Below are positions 8,749 to 18,325 of a stretch of DNA of 64,000 bases, piece after piece. How positions within the stretch are numbered: position 1 is the stretch's first letter; each line of letters opens with the position of its first letter. Source of the stretch: JANYHH01 sp965249745 (GTDB taxonomy: Bacteria > Deinococcota > Deinococci > Deinococcales > JAAFIG01). Below the pieces are notes generated by a model. The model did not search any database and was not told the DNA's origin. It saw nothing but the letters and a program-made list of their open reading frames with translations. Position numbers and translations under genes: made by a program. The DNA is taken from positions 2,790,001 through 2,854,000 of the forward strand of contig OZ252252.1 of the NCBI GenBank assembly GCA_965249745.1, in the 5' to 3' direction.

Positions 8749-10425
8749 ATGCGTCGCTACAAAAATTATCTGTTCGCCTTGTGTCTCGGTTTGTTTACGG
8801 CTTGCAATCAAACGCCCTCGGCCGCGCCAGCGCAACGCGTCGTGCCACCCGAGGGCAGCGTTGTGGTTTCAAAAAGCACCAAGGTGCTGTCTCCCAGTGT
8901 CGTGCAACAGATAACGTCGTTCTCCAAGGATACGGGCAAATTACGGTTTCGTAGGAGTGGCGGTTTGCAAACCTCCCAGGTCCGCGATCCGCTCGAGATC
9001 GAAGACCCAGCGCAGTTGCAGCCCGGTGATGTCATTAACGCAGGGATCTCCGATAGCACGCCGTACGGGTTGTTGCAGCAGGTGACGAACGTGACAACCA
9101 CCGGTGATGAGGTTGTCGTGGACACGCAACCGGTTCCGATTGAACAGGTGGTACAAGACGGTCAGATCGAAAACGTCGAAACGCCCTTCACGGTTGACCA
9201 GGCCGCATTGGCACAGTTGCAGTCCAGCGGGGGTCGCACACCGGGAAACGCGACCACGCAGGCCCTGACCATCGCTGGGTTTCGCTACCAGACGGGTTTC
9301 CAGAATGTTGACCTGTCGGGTGGAACTGGAAATGTTTTAGCCAGCGGTAACTTGGATTGGAACGCGACGATTAAAATGGACATCGGGTTTCGCTGGTTCC
9401 GGCTCAATTTGTTCAAGACCTTCGTTGAACTGGATGCGTCCGAACGCTTCACCCTAAACGGACCGCGCCCCGCCAGCAACCTCGATTACACCGTGGTTTT
9501 AGCGCGTTTACCGGGACGCCCGATTCAGCTCAGCATCCCGATCTTCGACGCCGGAGTCCTCCGTTTGCGGTTCAAGATCGTCATCACGCCGTATCTGGAA
9601 ATTCGCATGAATCTGCGCGGCGAGACATCGGCTCAGGTTTATATGAATTACACCCGCCAGGACACCTATCAGGCGGGTATCGAATGGACCGGCAACAACG
9701 GCTGGCAACCGGTCAAATCGCACGTCATTCGCGCCAACAGCCTGAGCGTGCTGCCAACCAACGCCAACCTGAAGTTTGGCATGGGCCCAGCCGTGGGTTT
9801 CGTGTTCTACGGCGGGCTGGAAATTCGCTTTCTGTTCTTCACCTTCACGATTGGTTTGGCCAACGCGAATGTCAGCGTGGTGATGCTCGGGTTCGTGAAA
9901 CTGGACGCCAATAGCACGCGAACGCCGCAGTGGATCCTCAGCGGTGGACTCGAGGCGGTCGCTAACGCGCAAGGCTCGATTGTTGGCTTCGGCTTTAATC
10001 ACACGACGCCGCTCTTTTCAATCGAACGAAGATTGGCGTCGGGGAACTTCGGCTTGCAAAGTTCCGATCCCAACGAACTTCTCACACCGAACGTGTCTCA
10101 GCTCGAGCCTGGCTCGGTCGGTTTGACCTGGCCCACGATTTCAGGCTCGAGTTCTTACCGGGTGGAACGCAGCTCAGACGGGGAAACGTACAGCACCCTG
10201 GCTGATGGGACGGGCATGACCTTGACCGATACCAGCGTCCAGCCCGGAGCCACATACTTTTATCGGGTGTCGGCCATGAATTCCAGTGGGGTTGCAGGGT
10301 CCGGCATGATTACAGTGACCGCTCCGCGACCACCCAGAGGTGACCCGGACCCTTGCCAGTATCGCGCCACGACACAGAATCAAAATGTCACCGTGCAACG
10401 CCCCCGAGATCCTCCCAACTGCTAA
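8749..10425 (+). CDS. Lipoprotein with C-terminal fibronectin type III domain
   Basis: The protein has 558 aa. A lipoprotein signal peptide ends in the lipobox LFTAC-N, so Cys is residue 19. An AGGAGG five bases upstream supports ATG 8749 rather than the GTG at 8731. A large central region (about 170-440) is rich in beta-type sequence with no domain I recognise. Residues about 450-540 form an FN3-like domain (PGSVGLTWPTISGSSSYRVE ... YFYRVSAMN). A proline- and Cys-containing tail follows. It is expected to be anchored on the outer side of a membrane, with an unknown ligand or partner. Confidence 0.75.
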   Translation: MRRYKNYLFALCLGLFTACNQTPSAAPAQRVVPPEGSVVVSKSTKVLSPSVVQQITSFSKDTGKLRFRRSGGLQTSQVRDPLEIEDPAQLQPGDVINAGISDSTPYGLLQQVTNVTTTGDEVVVDTQPVPIEQVVQDGQIENVETPFTVDQAALAQLQSSGGRTPGNATTQALTIAGFRYQTGFQNVDLSGGTGNVLASGNLDWNATIKMDIGFRWFRLNLFKTFVELDASERFTLNGPRPASNLDYTVVLARLPGRPIQLSIPIFDAGVLRLRFKIVITPYLEIRMNLRGETSAQVYMNYTRQDTYQAGIEWTGNNGWQPVKSHVIRANSLSVLPTNANLKFGMGPAVGFVFYGGLEIRFLFFTFTIGLANANVSVVMLGFVKLDANSTRTPQWILSGGLEAVANAQGSIVGFGFNHTTPLFSIERRLASGNFGLQSSDPNELLTPNVSQLEPGSVGLTWPTISGSSSYRVERSSDGETYSTLADGTGMTLTDTSVQPGATYFYRVSAMNSSGVAGSGMITVTAPRPPRGDPDPCQYRATTQNQNVTVQRPRDPPNC

Positions 10426-10472
10426 GGCACGTCACTGTTAAACACTGTTAAAGAACGTTGCTGTTGATTGCT

Positions 10473-10526
10473 CGGTAGGAGCCGGACTCGAGGGGATGAA
10501 ACCCTTCTCGAGTCCGGCTCCTACCG
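10473..10526. repeat. Long hairpin with 20-bp perfect stem
   Basis: Arms at 10473-10492 and 10507-10526 are exact reverse complements, separated by 14 bases in which GGG and CCC can extend the stem. Each arm ends internally in CTCGAG. A short TTTA follows on the + strand. It may terminate the FN3 lipoprotein transcript, although the stem is longer than a typical intrinsic terminator. Confidence 0.75.
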
Positions 10527-10988
10527 TTTACGATCAGGGTTGGTCAGTGCGAACGCAGCGTGCTCGAGGATTTCAGGTTTTCCACACAGACTGATGGTCT
10601 CGAGGTCAAAACTCTAGCGTGACTCTCGTGGCTCATTATGGATACCCCGCCCTACACACCCGTCCGAGGCAAGGATAGGGTTCGCCTTGAGCGTGATTGC
10701 GGCTGGTGCGAGGTTCAAACGGCGATACCGCAACCGCGAAGTTGTTTCTCCTGGCAAAGCTTCTCGCGGAAAAGGCTTCTCGAGTACGCCTTCACTCAGT
10801 CTCAAAGGCTAAAACGTGCTTCCTTCAGACGGGACGACGCAAGTCTCGAGCAGGCACGGTTTTCTAGCACGGCTTCCCGGTTCCTTGGAGAAGCTTGCGG
10901 GACAACTATGACGGGCGGCACTTCGAGCCGATTCTCGAGGGACCGCCCAGGTAAAATCCTTCTGCTAACGTGCAAGTTTTCTGTTCGG
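10527..10988. other. Intergenic region between convergent lipoprotein genes
   Basis: I see no gene here. An open frame on the + strand from 10638 runs through into the antisense of the next gene and has no family features. Confidence 0.6.
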
Positions 10989-12077
10989 TCAACGCACAAT
11001 ATTTTCTGGAATCACCTGCCGGTGAATTGGAATGTCACCGGGCAATCCGAAATGGCAAACGGTCGCCACGAGTCCATCCAAGCTGCCGGGAGCGCAGTAC
11101 GGAATATTCGGATGATCGCCCAGGATGAACCACGTTCCGTCTCGGAGGACCGCCAGATCGGCCGCGGGAACACCTGGATAGAGCGGCGTCTTGCCGCTGT
11201 AAAAACCGGGCGCGGGGATATCACCGGCCGCACCAAACTTCAGCTTGTACGCCCTGCCGCTCGAGGGTTGAATTCGCCAGATGCCGGTTTCCGGGTTGAA
11301 TGTGGCTGCGTCCACCCCTTTGAGGTCGCCATCGTAATTGAACGGAACCGGGATTTCGCCTGGGCCCCCCAATTCAATGTGTTCCTTCTGTCCCGACTGG
11401 CTGAGGATGATGTCCCATTGACCGTCCCGGTAAACCGCCGGGTCCGCCTTGAAATCACCGTCGTAATCGTCCGCCACCGGCGTGTCCCCCTTCCCGCCCA
11501 ACTGATACTCTAGCTCGAACGGTGCTTGCGTCGGGCCGGTGGCGCTAGGGTGAATGACCCATTTTCCCGTCGTGGGCGTCCAAACACCGATATCGGCCCG
11601 GCAGTCGCCGTCGTAATCGGCCGCCACGGGTTCGTCGCCCGGTTCTCCGAGTTCGTCGGTATAGGAGCTTTTCCAGCCGGTTCTACTTTCCAGGATGTAC
11701 CAACGCCCCTCTGACGGTCGGAACACGGCCGGGTCGGTCAGACCGTCGCCGTTAAAATCCTGCGGCATCATGAAATCTCCGGCCAAGCCCCAGATCAGCC
11801 CAGACAGTTCGGTCGTCGGGTTTTGCCAATACCAGTATCGGTCGGATGGGCGGTAGACGGCGATATCGTTGAGCTGATCGCGGTTCATGTTGATCGGGTC
11901 CAGGTCGAAATAGCCGGGACCCGTCGGAGCCTGTGAGTTAAACGACGTGTTGCAGTCTGGCAGCGGTAGAGGTTGGTTCTTTTGCAGCGGAGCGGAGGCG
12001 GCAGACTCCTCGAGGCGGCTCTGACTCGCGTTGCATGCCACCAAACCCAGGCATACGACCAGTAATCCCTGTTTCAT
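10989..12077 (-). CDS. Lipoprotein with VCBS/FG-GAP-like beta-propeller repeats
   Basis: The 362-aa protein starts with a lipoprotein signal (MKQGLLVVCLGLVAC), with Cys as the first mature residue. Its body is made of about six repeats of 40-45 residues, each with an Asp-rich loop of the form DYDGDxxAD or DFNGDGLTD followed by xAVYRPxxxxWY. Such loops bind calcium in FG-GAP/VCBS beta-propellers. ATG 12077 is chosen as the start of the signal peptide; a TTG at 12083 is closer to the AGGAG and is possible. Likely a surface or periplasmic binding protein. It lies directly downstream of the large regulator gene on the same strand. Confidence 0.75.
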   Translation of the reverse strand: MKQGLLVVCLGLVACNASQSRLEESAASAPLQKNQPLPLPDCNTSFNSQAPTGPGYFDLDPINMNRDQLNDIAVYRPSDRYWYWQNPTTELSGLIWGLAGDFMMPQDFNGDGLTDPAVFRPSEGRWYILESRTGWKSSYTDELGEPGDEPVAADYDGDCRADIGVWTPTTGKWVIHPSATGPTQAPFELEYQLGGKGDTPVADDYDGDFKADPAVYRDGQWDIILSQSGQKEHIELGGPGEIPVPFNYDGDLKGVDAATFNPETGIWRIQPSSGRAYKLKFGAAGDIPAPGFYSGKTPLYPGVPAADLAVLRDGTWFILGDHPNIPYCAPGSLDGLVATVCHFGLPGDIPIHRQVIPENIVR

Positions 12078-12198
12078 CAGCAATTTTCTCCTATCCCGAT
12101 TATCAGTTTCGGGCGTCTCTCCAGCGTCTCTGGTGCTTGAGCCAGTGTTGATTTCGCCTGAACGCCATGAGGCGACGATGCCGCTCCAGACGGCTGGT

Positions 12199-15100
12199 TC
12201 ACTTGAAGTCTTTCGTCCCGGCGTGTTCGGTTCGCAACCGAGCCAGGTCGCGTTTCACGGTCGCCAAACTGGCACCGACTGCCGTTCTCAAGGCTTCCAA
12301 CGTCGGTGACGCCCCTTGACGATGAGCCTCGGCGATCAGGCGCTCGAGTTGATGATGCCGTCGTTGAACGGCGTCTTGAATCAACGAATCGCTGTACTCC
12401 CACGGTGTCCACTGGACGCGCACCTGAGCGCGTACGGACTTGCCGCGCCCGTCCCGCTGGCTCGAGACCGGCAGGCTCACCTCGGCGCGCCTCGTCCCGA
12501 GGCGCTGCCAGGTGTCTCGAATCGGGCGTAACTCCAGGGCGCGCTCCATCGCCCAGAGGCGTTGCTCGTCGGAGAACCCGCGTAGCCGTTCGCCCGCGGC
12601 CGCACGCGCCGCCTCGAGCGCCTCCAGAGCTGGCGTTTCGCGCTTCAACCCCAGCAGCGCCCGGTGGCGCAGCAGGTGTTGTCGGTGCAGTGGCAAGGTG
12701 GCCGCGTCCCGCTCCAAGCGGTTCAGAACTTTGAGCGCCGCCGCGAACTCACCCGCCGTTACGTGCCATTCCGCCCAAACGAGCCAGACATCCGGCAGCT
12801 CGAGCGAGTCGGTTCTTAATTCTATCTGGGTGAGAAATTCTCGGGCAGGCGCTAACTCTCCCAGGGCGGTCATGAAGCGAGCCAGCAGCAATCGCACGCT
12901 GAGGTCCGCGCCGGTCCACGGCCGCTCGAGCTTCAGGTGTTGCTCGATCAGACCGACCGCCGCCCGTGTGTCGGCTTGCAAGCAGGCTCTGGCGTACACG
13001 ATCATGGCGTCTCCCGAACTGCGCGTGCGATCGGGATTCAGCCCATCAATCGCCTCGAGTTGCTGCTGCACCGCGCCCTCGTCCCCAAGCTCAATCGCGT
13101 ACAGGACCGCCAAATTCAGTCGCGTCGCGGTCTCTCCGGTGCGATCGTTCATGGCGCGGTACATGGTCAGGGCTCGCTCGTGGGTTTCCAGGGCCAGTTT
13201 GATTCGCCCCAGATCGCGCTGCAAGACCGCCAGGTTGTTCAGCGTGGCCGCCAGGGCGGGTCGTTTGCCCGCCACGCGGTAGCGCTCGGCGGCGATCCGG
13301 TACGCGGATTCGGCCCGACCCGGATGGTGCGCCAAGGTCCAGATCACCCCGAGACGAGCCAGGGCATCGGCGTAGGCGGCCGGTTGTCCGACGCGGTGCG
13401 CTCGAGCCACACCCGCCAACAAGGTCTTGGCCTCCTCCAATTGCCCGGCTTCGATCAAGCTATTGGCCAACAGGTACTCGAATTCCGCCCGTCGTTCAGC
13501 CTCGAGCGGCTGCGAAAGCGCCACGGCTTCGCGCCGCGCACTCAGGGCCGCCGCGAGGTCACCGCTACGAAACGCGACCAGACCGAAAGCCGAGAGCGCC
13601 ACCGGTTTCGCCCTCGGTTCCGTGTCGGCGATCCTGAGCGCTTCCAGCGCGACCACTCGCGCCTCCTCGAGACTGCCGAGCCGCAGCAGCGCCCGCACCG
13701 ACAGAGCTTTCAGGTCCACGATCTTCAACGGGTTTTGAAGTTCGGTGATCCGGTGCTGGCAGGCCGCGACCAGTTCCGACCACCGACCGAGCGCCTCGAG
13801 CGCGGGCAGGCGAACACTCAGCAGTGCCTCGCGACGGGTTCCGTCCCGCCGCGTGTCCTGCTCGTGATCCACCAGCCGCAAGCCAGCCTCGGCGTGTTCG
13901 AGCGTCATGTCGTACGCGTGCAGGCGCAACGCGTCCCGCGCCGCCTCGAGCCGCTGTTGCGCGGCCCACCCCCACTGATGGCTGGCTTCGGCGTGATAGG
14001 CGAGCGTCGCCGGGGATATCTCCGGGACGCGGCTCAGAACTCGCAACGCCGCCGCGTGAAGATCCGGCAAAAGATCGTTTCCATCGTCAAGCTGCCCTCG
14101 GATCACGGCTCGAATCGCGTCGTGCGCGATCTCCACCGCTTCCTGACGCGAGACCAGCCAGCCGAGTTTAGAGAGCAGCTCAACCCGATGCAGCACCTGA
14201 GACCCATCCTCGGCCACCAGTGCCTCGAGCGGTAGGCGAACGCTCATCACCGATAGGCGCTCCAACAGGGTTCGGGTGGTGTGATCCAAGATTGCTAATC
14301 GCTCCAGAATCTGTCGTTCAAAACGAATCGCGCCGATGGCGGTCGCCTGCTGAGTGGAACGGTGGCGCGCCAGTTCCAGCAACATCAATGGGTTTCCCTG
14401 ACCGTGAACGAGGGCTGATTGGAGCACATCGGCATTGTCGGTCACCTGGGCCACGAGGCTGCTGGCTTCCAAGTCGCTCATCGGTTCCAACAAGAGTGAT
14501 ACGAACGGATGCGTCGCGGCCAATCGCTGCCCAAACGTCAGACCCGACCCATCAGGCTCGCTCGGACGAGCGATCAGCACCAGACTGAACGGCAGGATTG
14601 AGAGCTGCGCTCCGAGCGAAAGCAACCATCGTCGTGTGGCGCTGTCCGCCCATTGCAGGTCATCCAACACCAACACGGTCGGTCCGATGCTGGCAAGCTG
14701 CACCATCACCTCGAGCAGCGCCGAGTCGGCCACGACCCCAGGGACGGTACTCAAAACTTGAAAGCGGTTCAGAACATGACCCAGAGACGCCACGGTCGCT
14801 CGCGGCAGGCGCTCGCGCAACCAAGCTGTCTTAATGTCGTCCATGCCAGCGTTCAGCGCGTCAACCAGCGGTTGAAACGGATTGCCCACGGCTTCAGCAC
14901 ACTCGCCCCAGAAGACAGCCACGCCACGGCGTCTGGCTTCCTGCGCGAACTCTTCCACCAGCCGCGATTTACCGATTCCCGCCTCGCCCTCCACCCAGAC
15001 CACGCGACCACCCAGACTCCCGGCCGTCGCCCAGGTCACGGGCTGGCCCGTGACACCAACCGCTTGCCTGAGCGTGGCCCGTTCGGATTGCCGCCCGATG

Positions 15101-15816
15101 AAAGCCGTACGTTTTGCCTCATGGGTCGGGATGATCTGGGCTGGAACTTGCGCTTGCTGCGCCAGCAGTTGCGTCTCGTACTCCGCTTCGACCCCTAACT
15201 CGAGAAGTTGGGCTGCCAGATTTTGATACTGGGTCAACGCCGAGCGGCGAGCGCCGTCGCGCAGGTGAACCCGCATCAGCACACGGTGCATTGCCTCGCG
15301 CAACCCATCCAGCTCGAGGGCCCGATGGGCCAACGCGACGGCTTGCGCCCAGTCGCCCGCCTCCTCGGCCTGAAAGGCGGCCGATTCCAGCGCCCGCAAG
15401 CGTTGCTGGGAGGCGATGCGACGCGCCTCGAGTACCCATTCGTCCGACCAACCCGCCAGAAAATCGCCTTGGACGGCGACGCTCGGATCGTTCAGGATCA
15501 ACAGGTCGAGGGAATCTCTGGCTTGCAACCGCAACGCTACCCAATCCTGATGGATGTCCACGCGGTCAGCCAGCGCCCCGAGCGAACGCCGAAGTTGCCA
15601 CAACCCTTGACGGAGCCATCGTCGCGCCACCGACTCGTCACTGTCCGGCCATAGGGTCGCGGCGAGGGCTGCTCTGAACACAGGTACGTCATGATGAAAG
15701 GCCAGAAATGCCAAGAGCCGCTCGGCTGAGCGTCCGCCCAGGGGTACTGGCTCGCCTGAAGCACTGACCCGCAATGCGCCAAGCGTTTGAATCTGGAGCC
15801 GCAAACCGTTCGCCAT
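12199..15816 (-). CDS. SARP/AfsR-type transcriptional regulator (BTAD + AAA ATPase + TPR)
   Basis: The 1205-aa protein begins with an OmpR-like winged helix (residues about 5-90: LGALRVSASGEPVPLGGR, RRWLRQGLWQLRRSLG) and a bacterial transcriptional activation domain (about 95-240). An AAA/NB-ARC-like ATPase follows, with Walker A GEAGIGKSRL near 280 and Walker B VLVLDDLQWADS. A long TPR-like helical region runs over about 600-1110. The last 60 residues contain a second HTH-like segment (LEALRTAVGASLATVKRDLA), unusual for this family. ATG 15816 begins at the family N-terminus and has TACACT twelve bases upstream. The target genes are unknown; the adjacent lipoprotein gene downstream is a candidate. 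Confidence 0.82.
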   Translation of the reverse strand: MANGLRLQIQTLGALRVSASGEPVPLGGRSAERLLAFLAFHHDVPVFRAALAATLWPDSDESVARRWLRQGLWQLRRSLGALADRVDIHQDWVALRLQARDSLDLLILNDPSVAVQGDFLAGWSDEWVLEARRIASQQRLRALESAAFQAEEAGDWAQAVALAHRALELDGLREAMHRVLMRVHLRDGARRSALTQYQNLAAQLLELGVEAEYETQLLAQQAQVPAQIIPTHEAKRTAFIGRQSERATLRQAVGVTGQPVTWATAGSLGGRVVWVEGEAGIGKSRLVEEFAQEARRRGVAVFWGECAEAVGNPFQPLVDALNAGMDDIKTAWLRERLPRATVASLGHVLNRFQVLSTVPGVVADSALLEVMVQLASIGPTVLVLDDLQWADSATRRWLLSLGAQLSILPFSLVLIARPSEPDGSGLTFGQRLAATHPFVSLLLEPMSDLEASSLVAQVTDNADVLQSALVHGQGNPLMLLELARHRSTQQATAIGAIRFERQILERLAILDHTTRTLLERLSVMSVRLPLEALVAEDGSQVLHRVELLSKLGWLVSRQEAVEIAHDAIRAVIRGQLDDGNDLLPDLHAAALRVLSRVPEISPATLAYHAEASHQWGWAAQQRLEAARDALRLHAYDMTLEHAEAGLRLVDHEQDTRRDGTRREALLSVRLPALEALGRWSELVAACQHRITELQNPLKIVDLKALSVRALLRLGSLEEARVVALEALRIADTEPRAKPVALSAFGLVAFRSGDLAAALSARREAVALSQPLEAERRAEFEYLLANSLIEAGQLEEAKTLLAGVARAHRVGQPAAYADALARLGVIWTLAHHPGRAESAYRIAAERYRVAGKRPALAATLNNLAVLQRDLGRIKLALETHERALTMYRAMNDRTGETATRLNLAVLYAIELGDEGAVQQQLEAIDGLNPDRTRSSGDAMIVYARACLQADTRAAVGLIEQHLKLERPWTGADLSVRLLLARFMTALGELAPAREFLTQIELRTDSLELPDVWLVWAEWHVTAGEFAAALKVLNRLERDAATLPLHRQHLLRHRALLGLKRETPALEALEAARAAAGERLRGFSDEQRLWAMERALELRPIRDTWQRLGTRRAEVSLPVSSQRDGRGKSVRAQVRVQWTPWEYSDSLIQDAVQRRHHQLERLIAEAHRQGASPTLEALRTAVGASLATVKRDLARLRTEHAGTKDFK

Positions 15817-15907
15817 GTCTGTGAGAGGAGTGTAACCGCCCTCGTCTATGTTTTGATGACGACCCAGAAATAACGATCTTCGTCCCGAGTGGTCGCTCCA
15901 AAAAACT

Positions 15908-16684
15908 TCACCTCGAGCTGGAGAACAAACGCGCTGGATCACTGACCGTTCCCGCCGCATCCTCCAATGCGATCTCTTGCAAGTTCGTGTCCAGCGTTTC
16001 ACGCGCATCGAACACGAAGCACGACCCCTCGAAATCCTCGTCGGCCTGATGAAGACTCAAGAAGTAATTCAAAATCCCACCCTCGAGTTGCAAGACGGTG
16101 TGACCCCGCCTGGCCAGCCAGGCCGTGGTTTTCTCGCAGCGAATCCCGCCCGTGCAGTACATCGCCACCTGCTTCCCCTCGGCTTCCCAGGCGGGCAGGC
16201 GCGCCTCCATGAAATCGGCGAACTCGCGGAAGTGCTGCACGCCCGGATTGATCGCGCCCCGGAAATGACCCAACTCAAATTCGAATGCGTTCCGATTATC
16301 AACCACAATCACATCGTCGCGCCGCAAGAGTTCGCGCCACTCGAGCGGTGAGCGGTCGCGTTCGTGAGGCTGGCTCGCGTCCACATCGGGCATCCCGAGC
16401 GACACGATCTCAGATTTCAATCTGACCCTCAAACGCTTAAACACCTGAGCGCTGCAAGCCGTGCGCTTGTAAGACAACCCCGCGAATCTCGAATCCGCTC
16501 CCAACGCATCGCGCACTGTTCGCAGCGCCTCGGCGGTTCCACACAGCATCCCGTTGATCCCCTCACCCGCCACGAGAAGGCTCCCCAGCACGCCAGCCCC
16601 CTGACAGACCGCCTCGAGCCTCCCAACCAGTAGCTCAGGGTCAGCGATGGGATGAAAGCGGTAAAACGCATCGTGGAACAGCAC
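15908..16684 (-). CDS. trhO: tRNA uridine(34) hydroxylase, rhodanese-domain
   Basis: This 258-aa protein of the TrhO (YceA) family makes 5-hydroxyuridine at the wobble position of certain tRNAs using molecular oxygen. The N-terminal acylphosphatase-like region has the motif VAGEGINGMLCG. The rhodanese domain contains the catalytic-loop cysteine in MYCTGGIRCEKT. The GTG start at 16684 lies five bases after TAAACT (16690-16695, minus strand), consistent with a leaderless mRNA. The protein is slightly shorter than E. coli TrhO because the C-terminal cysteine-rich extension is missing. Confidence 0.88.
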   Translation of the reverse strand: MLFHDAFYRFHPIADPELLVGRLEAVCQGAGVLGSLLVAGEGINGMLCGTAEALRTVRDALGADSRFAGLSYKRTACSAQVFKRLRVRLKSEIVSLGMPDVDASQPHERDRSPLEWRELLRRDDVIVVDNRNAFEFELGHFRGAINPGVQHFREFADFMEARLPAWEAEGKQVAMYCTGGIRCEKTTAWLARRGHTVLQLEGGILNYFLSLHQADEDFEGSCFVFDARETLDTNLQEIALEDAAGTVSDPARLFSSSR

Positions 16685-16735
16685 AGCTCAGTTTACCTCG
16701 AGACCACAACCCTCGAGCCTGTCCGTTGCCACTAG

Positions 16736-17000
16736 CCTCTCTCGTTGAGAGAGGTCCTCGCTTCAGCGAGGGGTGAGAGAAGCGTTGTGCCCTGCACACA
16801 GAGAGATAGTACGCGATAGCGAGCTGCCTTTGACGTTGATCTTTCTCGAGAAATATTGCTTGGGATGTCTCGAGACGAAACGTTGGTGGCCGGGCGTTGT
16901 GCCTTTGCACACAAAGATGTGACGCACGCCTCGCCCCTACGAAATGCGTGGGACATGATTTGCGTGGCTCGAGGGTGGGCGGGTTTGCCGTGGCAAACCC
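16736..17000. repeat. Hairpin-rich intergenic region, probable small dispersed repeat remnants
   Basis: Perfect inverted repeats follow one another: 16736-16754 (8-bp arms, loop GTT), 16756-16771 (7-bp arms, 2-base loop) and 16981-17000 (9-bp arms GGGTTTGCC/GGCAAACCC). The string GCCTCGCCCCTACG near 16928-16942 recurs near 51872 in another intergenic region. GTAGGGG-type hairpins of this kind are common small dispersed elements in environmental bacterial genomes. No gene is visible between trhO and pyrC. Confidence 0.55.
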
Positions 17001-17028
17001 CTACGAACCCCAGGGCGGAAAAGCGGGA

Positions 17029-18285
17029 TTATCGTGCGTCGTAGACGACCTCGCCGCGCACGACTGTCAGCGCCGCCCAACCGCGCAACGTCTCGCCTGC
17101 CCACGGCGAACCGAAGCGCGCCTTGGTCTTGAAGTTCCCTGGCTCCACGCGTCGTTCCGTCTCGAGGTCGAACAGCGTCAGATCGGCGGGTGCGCCCGTT
17201 TCCAGGCTCGGCGCGGGCAGGTTCAAGACTTGAGCCGGTCCAACCGTCATCAACCAGAGCAATTTTTCTAACTCGAGCTTGCCGCTGTGAACGAAGCGCG
17301 TGTACAAGAGTGGGAAGCAGATTTCGATGTTGGCGATGCCGAATGGGGCCTCCAAGAGATCGCGCTCTTTTTCGGCCGCCGTGTGCGGTGCGTGATCGGT
17401 CCCGATGCAGTCCACCGTGCCGTCCAGAATTCCCTGGAGCAGCGCGTCGCAATCGGCGTGGGTCCGCAGCGGCGGCGCGACCTTATACATGGCATCGAAG
17501 GTCTCGAGGGTCGCGTCGGTCAGCGTCAGGTGGTGCGGTGCGACCTCGCAGGTGACGGGCAAACCGCGCCGCTTCGCCTCGCGCACCAGGTTTAAGCCTC
17601 TAGCAGAGGAGAGGTGCTGCACGTGCAGCCGCGCCCCGGTGACTGCTACAATCTCCAGGTCACGGGCGATTCGGGCGGCTTCGGCGGTCACGGGATTACC
17701 GGGCAAGCCCAGCCGCTCAGAGACCGCGCCCTCGTTCATCACGCCATCGCCGCGCAGTGTGGCATCCTCGGCGTGAACGCTAATCACCAACCCCAGGGCC
17801 TGCGCGTATTCCAAGCCGCGCCGCAGCACGCCCGCGTCCTCGTTGGTGCGCCCATCGTCGGTTAACATGACTGCGCCCGCCGCCTTGAGCGCCGCCGCGT
17901 CCGCCAAGAGCTTCCCCTCTTGCCCTCGAGTCAACGCCGCCGCTGGGAGCAAGCGCGCCAGCCTGAGCCGCTCCGCTTTGGCGATCAGGGATTTGACGAT
18001 CTCTGGCTGATCCAGCACGGGCCGGGTGTTCGGCATACAAACGACACTGCCGTAGCCGCCCGCCACGGCTGCCCCCAGCCCCGTCTCGAGGTCTTCCTTT
18101 TCCTCCTGCCCCGGTTCGCGCAGGTGCGCGTGCGGGTCAATCAGCGCGGGCGCGACCAGGTAACGGCTGGCGTCTATCGTCACGTCTGCCGCTCCCGACA
18201 GGCTCGAGACGATCCGCCCAGCTTCAACACTGATGTCTCTAGGTTTGCCGCTAACATCCTTGGCGTTATTGATCTGTATCTTCAT
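17029..18285 (-). CDS. pyrC: Dihydroorotase, type I
   Basis: This 418-aa zinc amidohydrolase interconverts carbamoyl-aspartate and dihydroorotate in pyrimidine synthesis. Metal and substrate motifs are DPHAHLREPGQEEKED near residue 50, the histidines in SVHAED and APHHLTL, and the catalytic aspartate in GTDHAPH near 300. The length and the DxHxHLREPG form place it in the type I group. ATG 18285 has an AGGTGG upstream. It lies 40 bases after pyrB and is the last gene of the pyrR-pyrB-pyrC operon. Confidence 0.95.
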   Translation of the reverse strand: MKIQINNAKDVSGKPRDISVEAGRIVSSLSGAADVTIDASRYLVAPALIDPHAHLREPGQEEKEDLETGLGAAVAGGYGSVVCMPNTRPVLDQPEIVKSLIAKAERLRLARLLPAAALTRGQEGKLLADAAALKAAGAVMLTDDGRTNEDAGVLRRGLEYAQALGLVISVHAEDATLRGDGVMNEGAVSERLGLPGNPVTAEAARIARDLEIVAVTGARLHVQHLSSARGLNLVREAKRRGLPVTCEVAPHHLTLTDATLETFDAMYKVAPPLRTHADCDALLQGILDGTVDCIGTDHAPHTAAEKERDLLEAPFGIANIEICFPLLYTRFVHSGKLELEKLLWLMTVGPAQVLNLPAPSLETGAPADLTLFDLETERRVEPGNFKTKARFGSPWAGETLRGWAALTVVRGEVVYDAR

Positions 18286-18325
18286 CGCTGCACCACCTCT
18301 GGTTTTGCCACTCGAGTTGCCATCT

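Noticed and set aside
10638..11513. A 291-codon + strand frame that begins in intergenic DNA
   Set aside because: Its second half is antisense to the VCBS lipoprotein, it has no RBS or -10 box, and it shows no family pattern.
12937..14235. A 432-codon open frame on the + strand
   Set aside because: It is fully antisense to the AfsR-type regulator and has no domain features.
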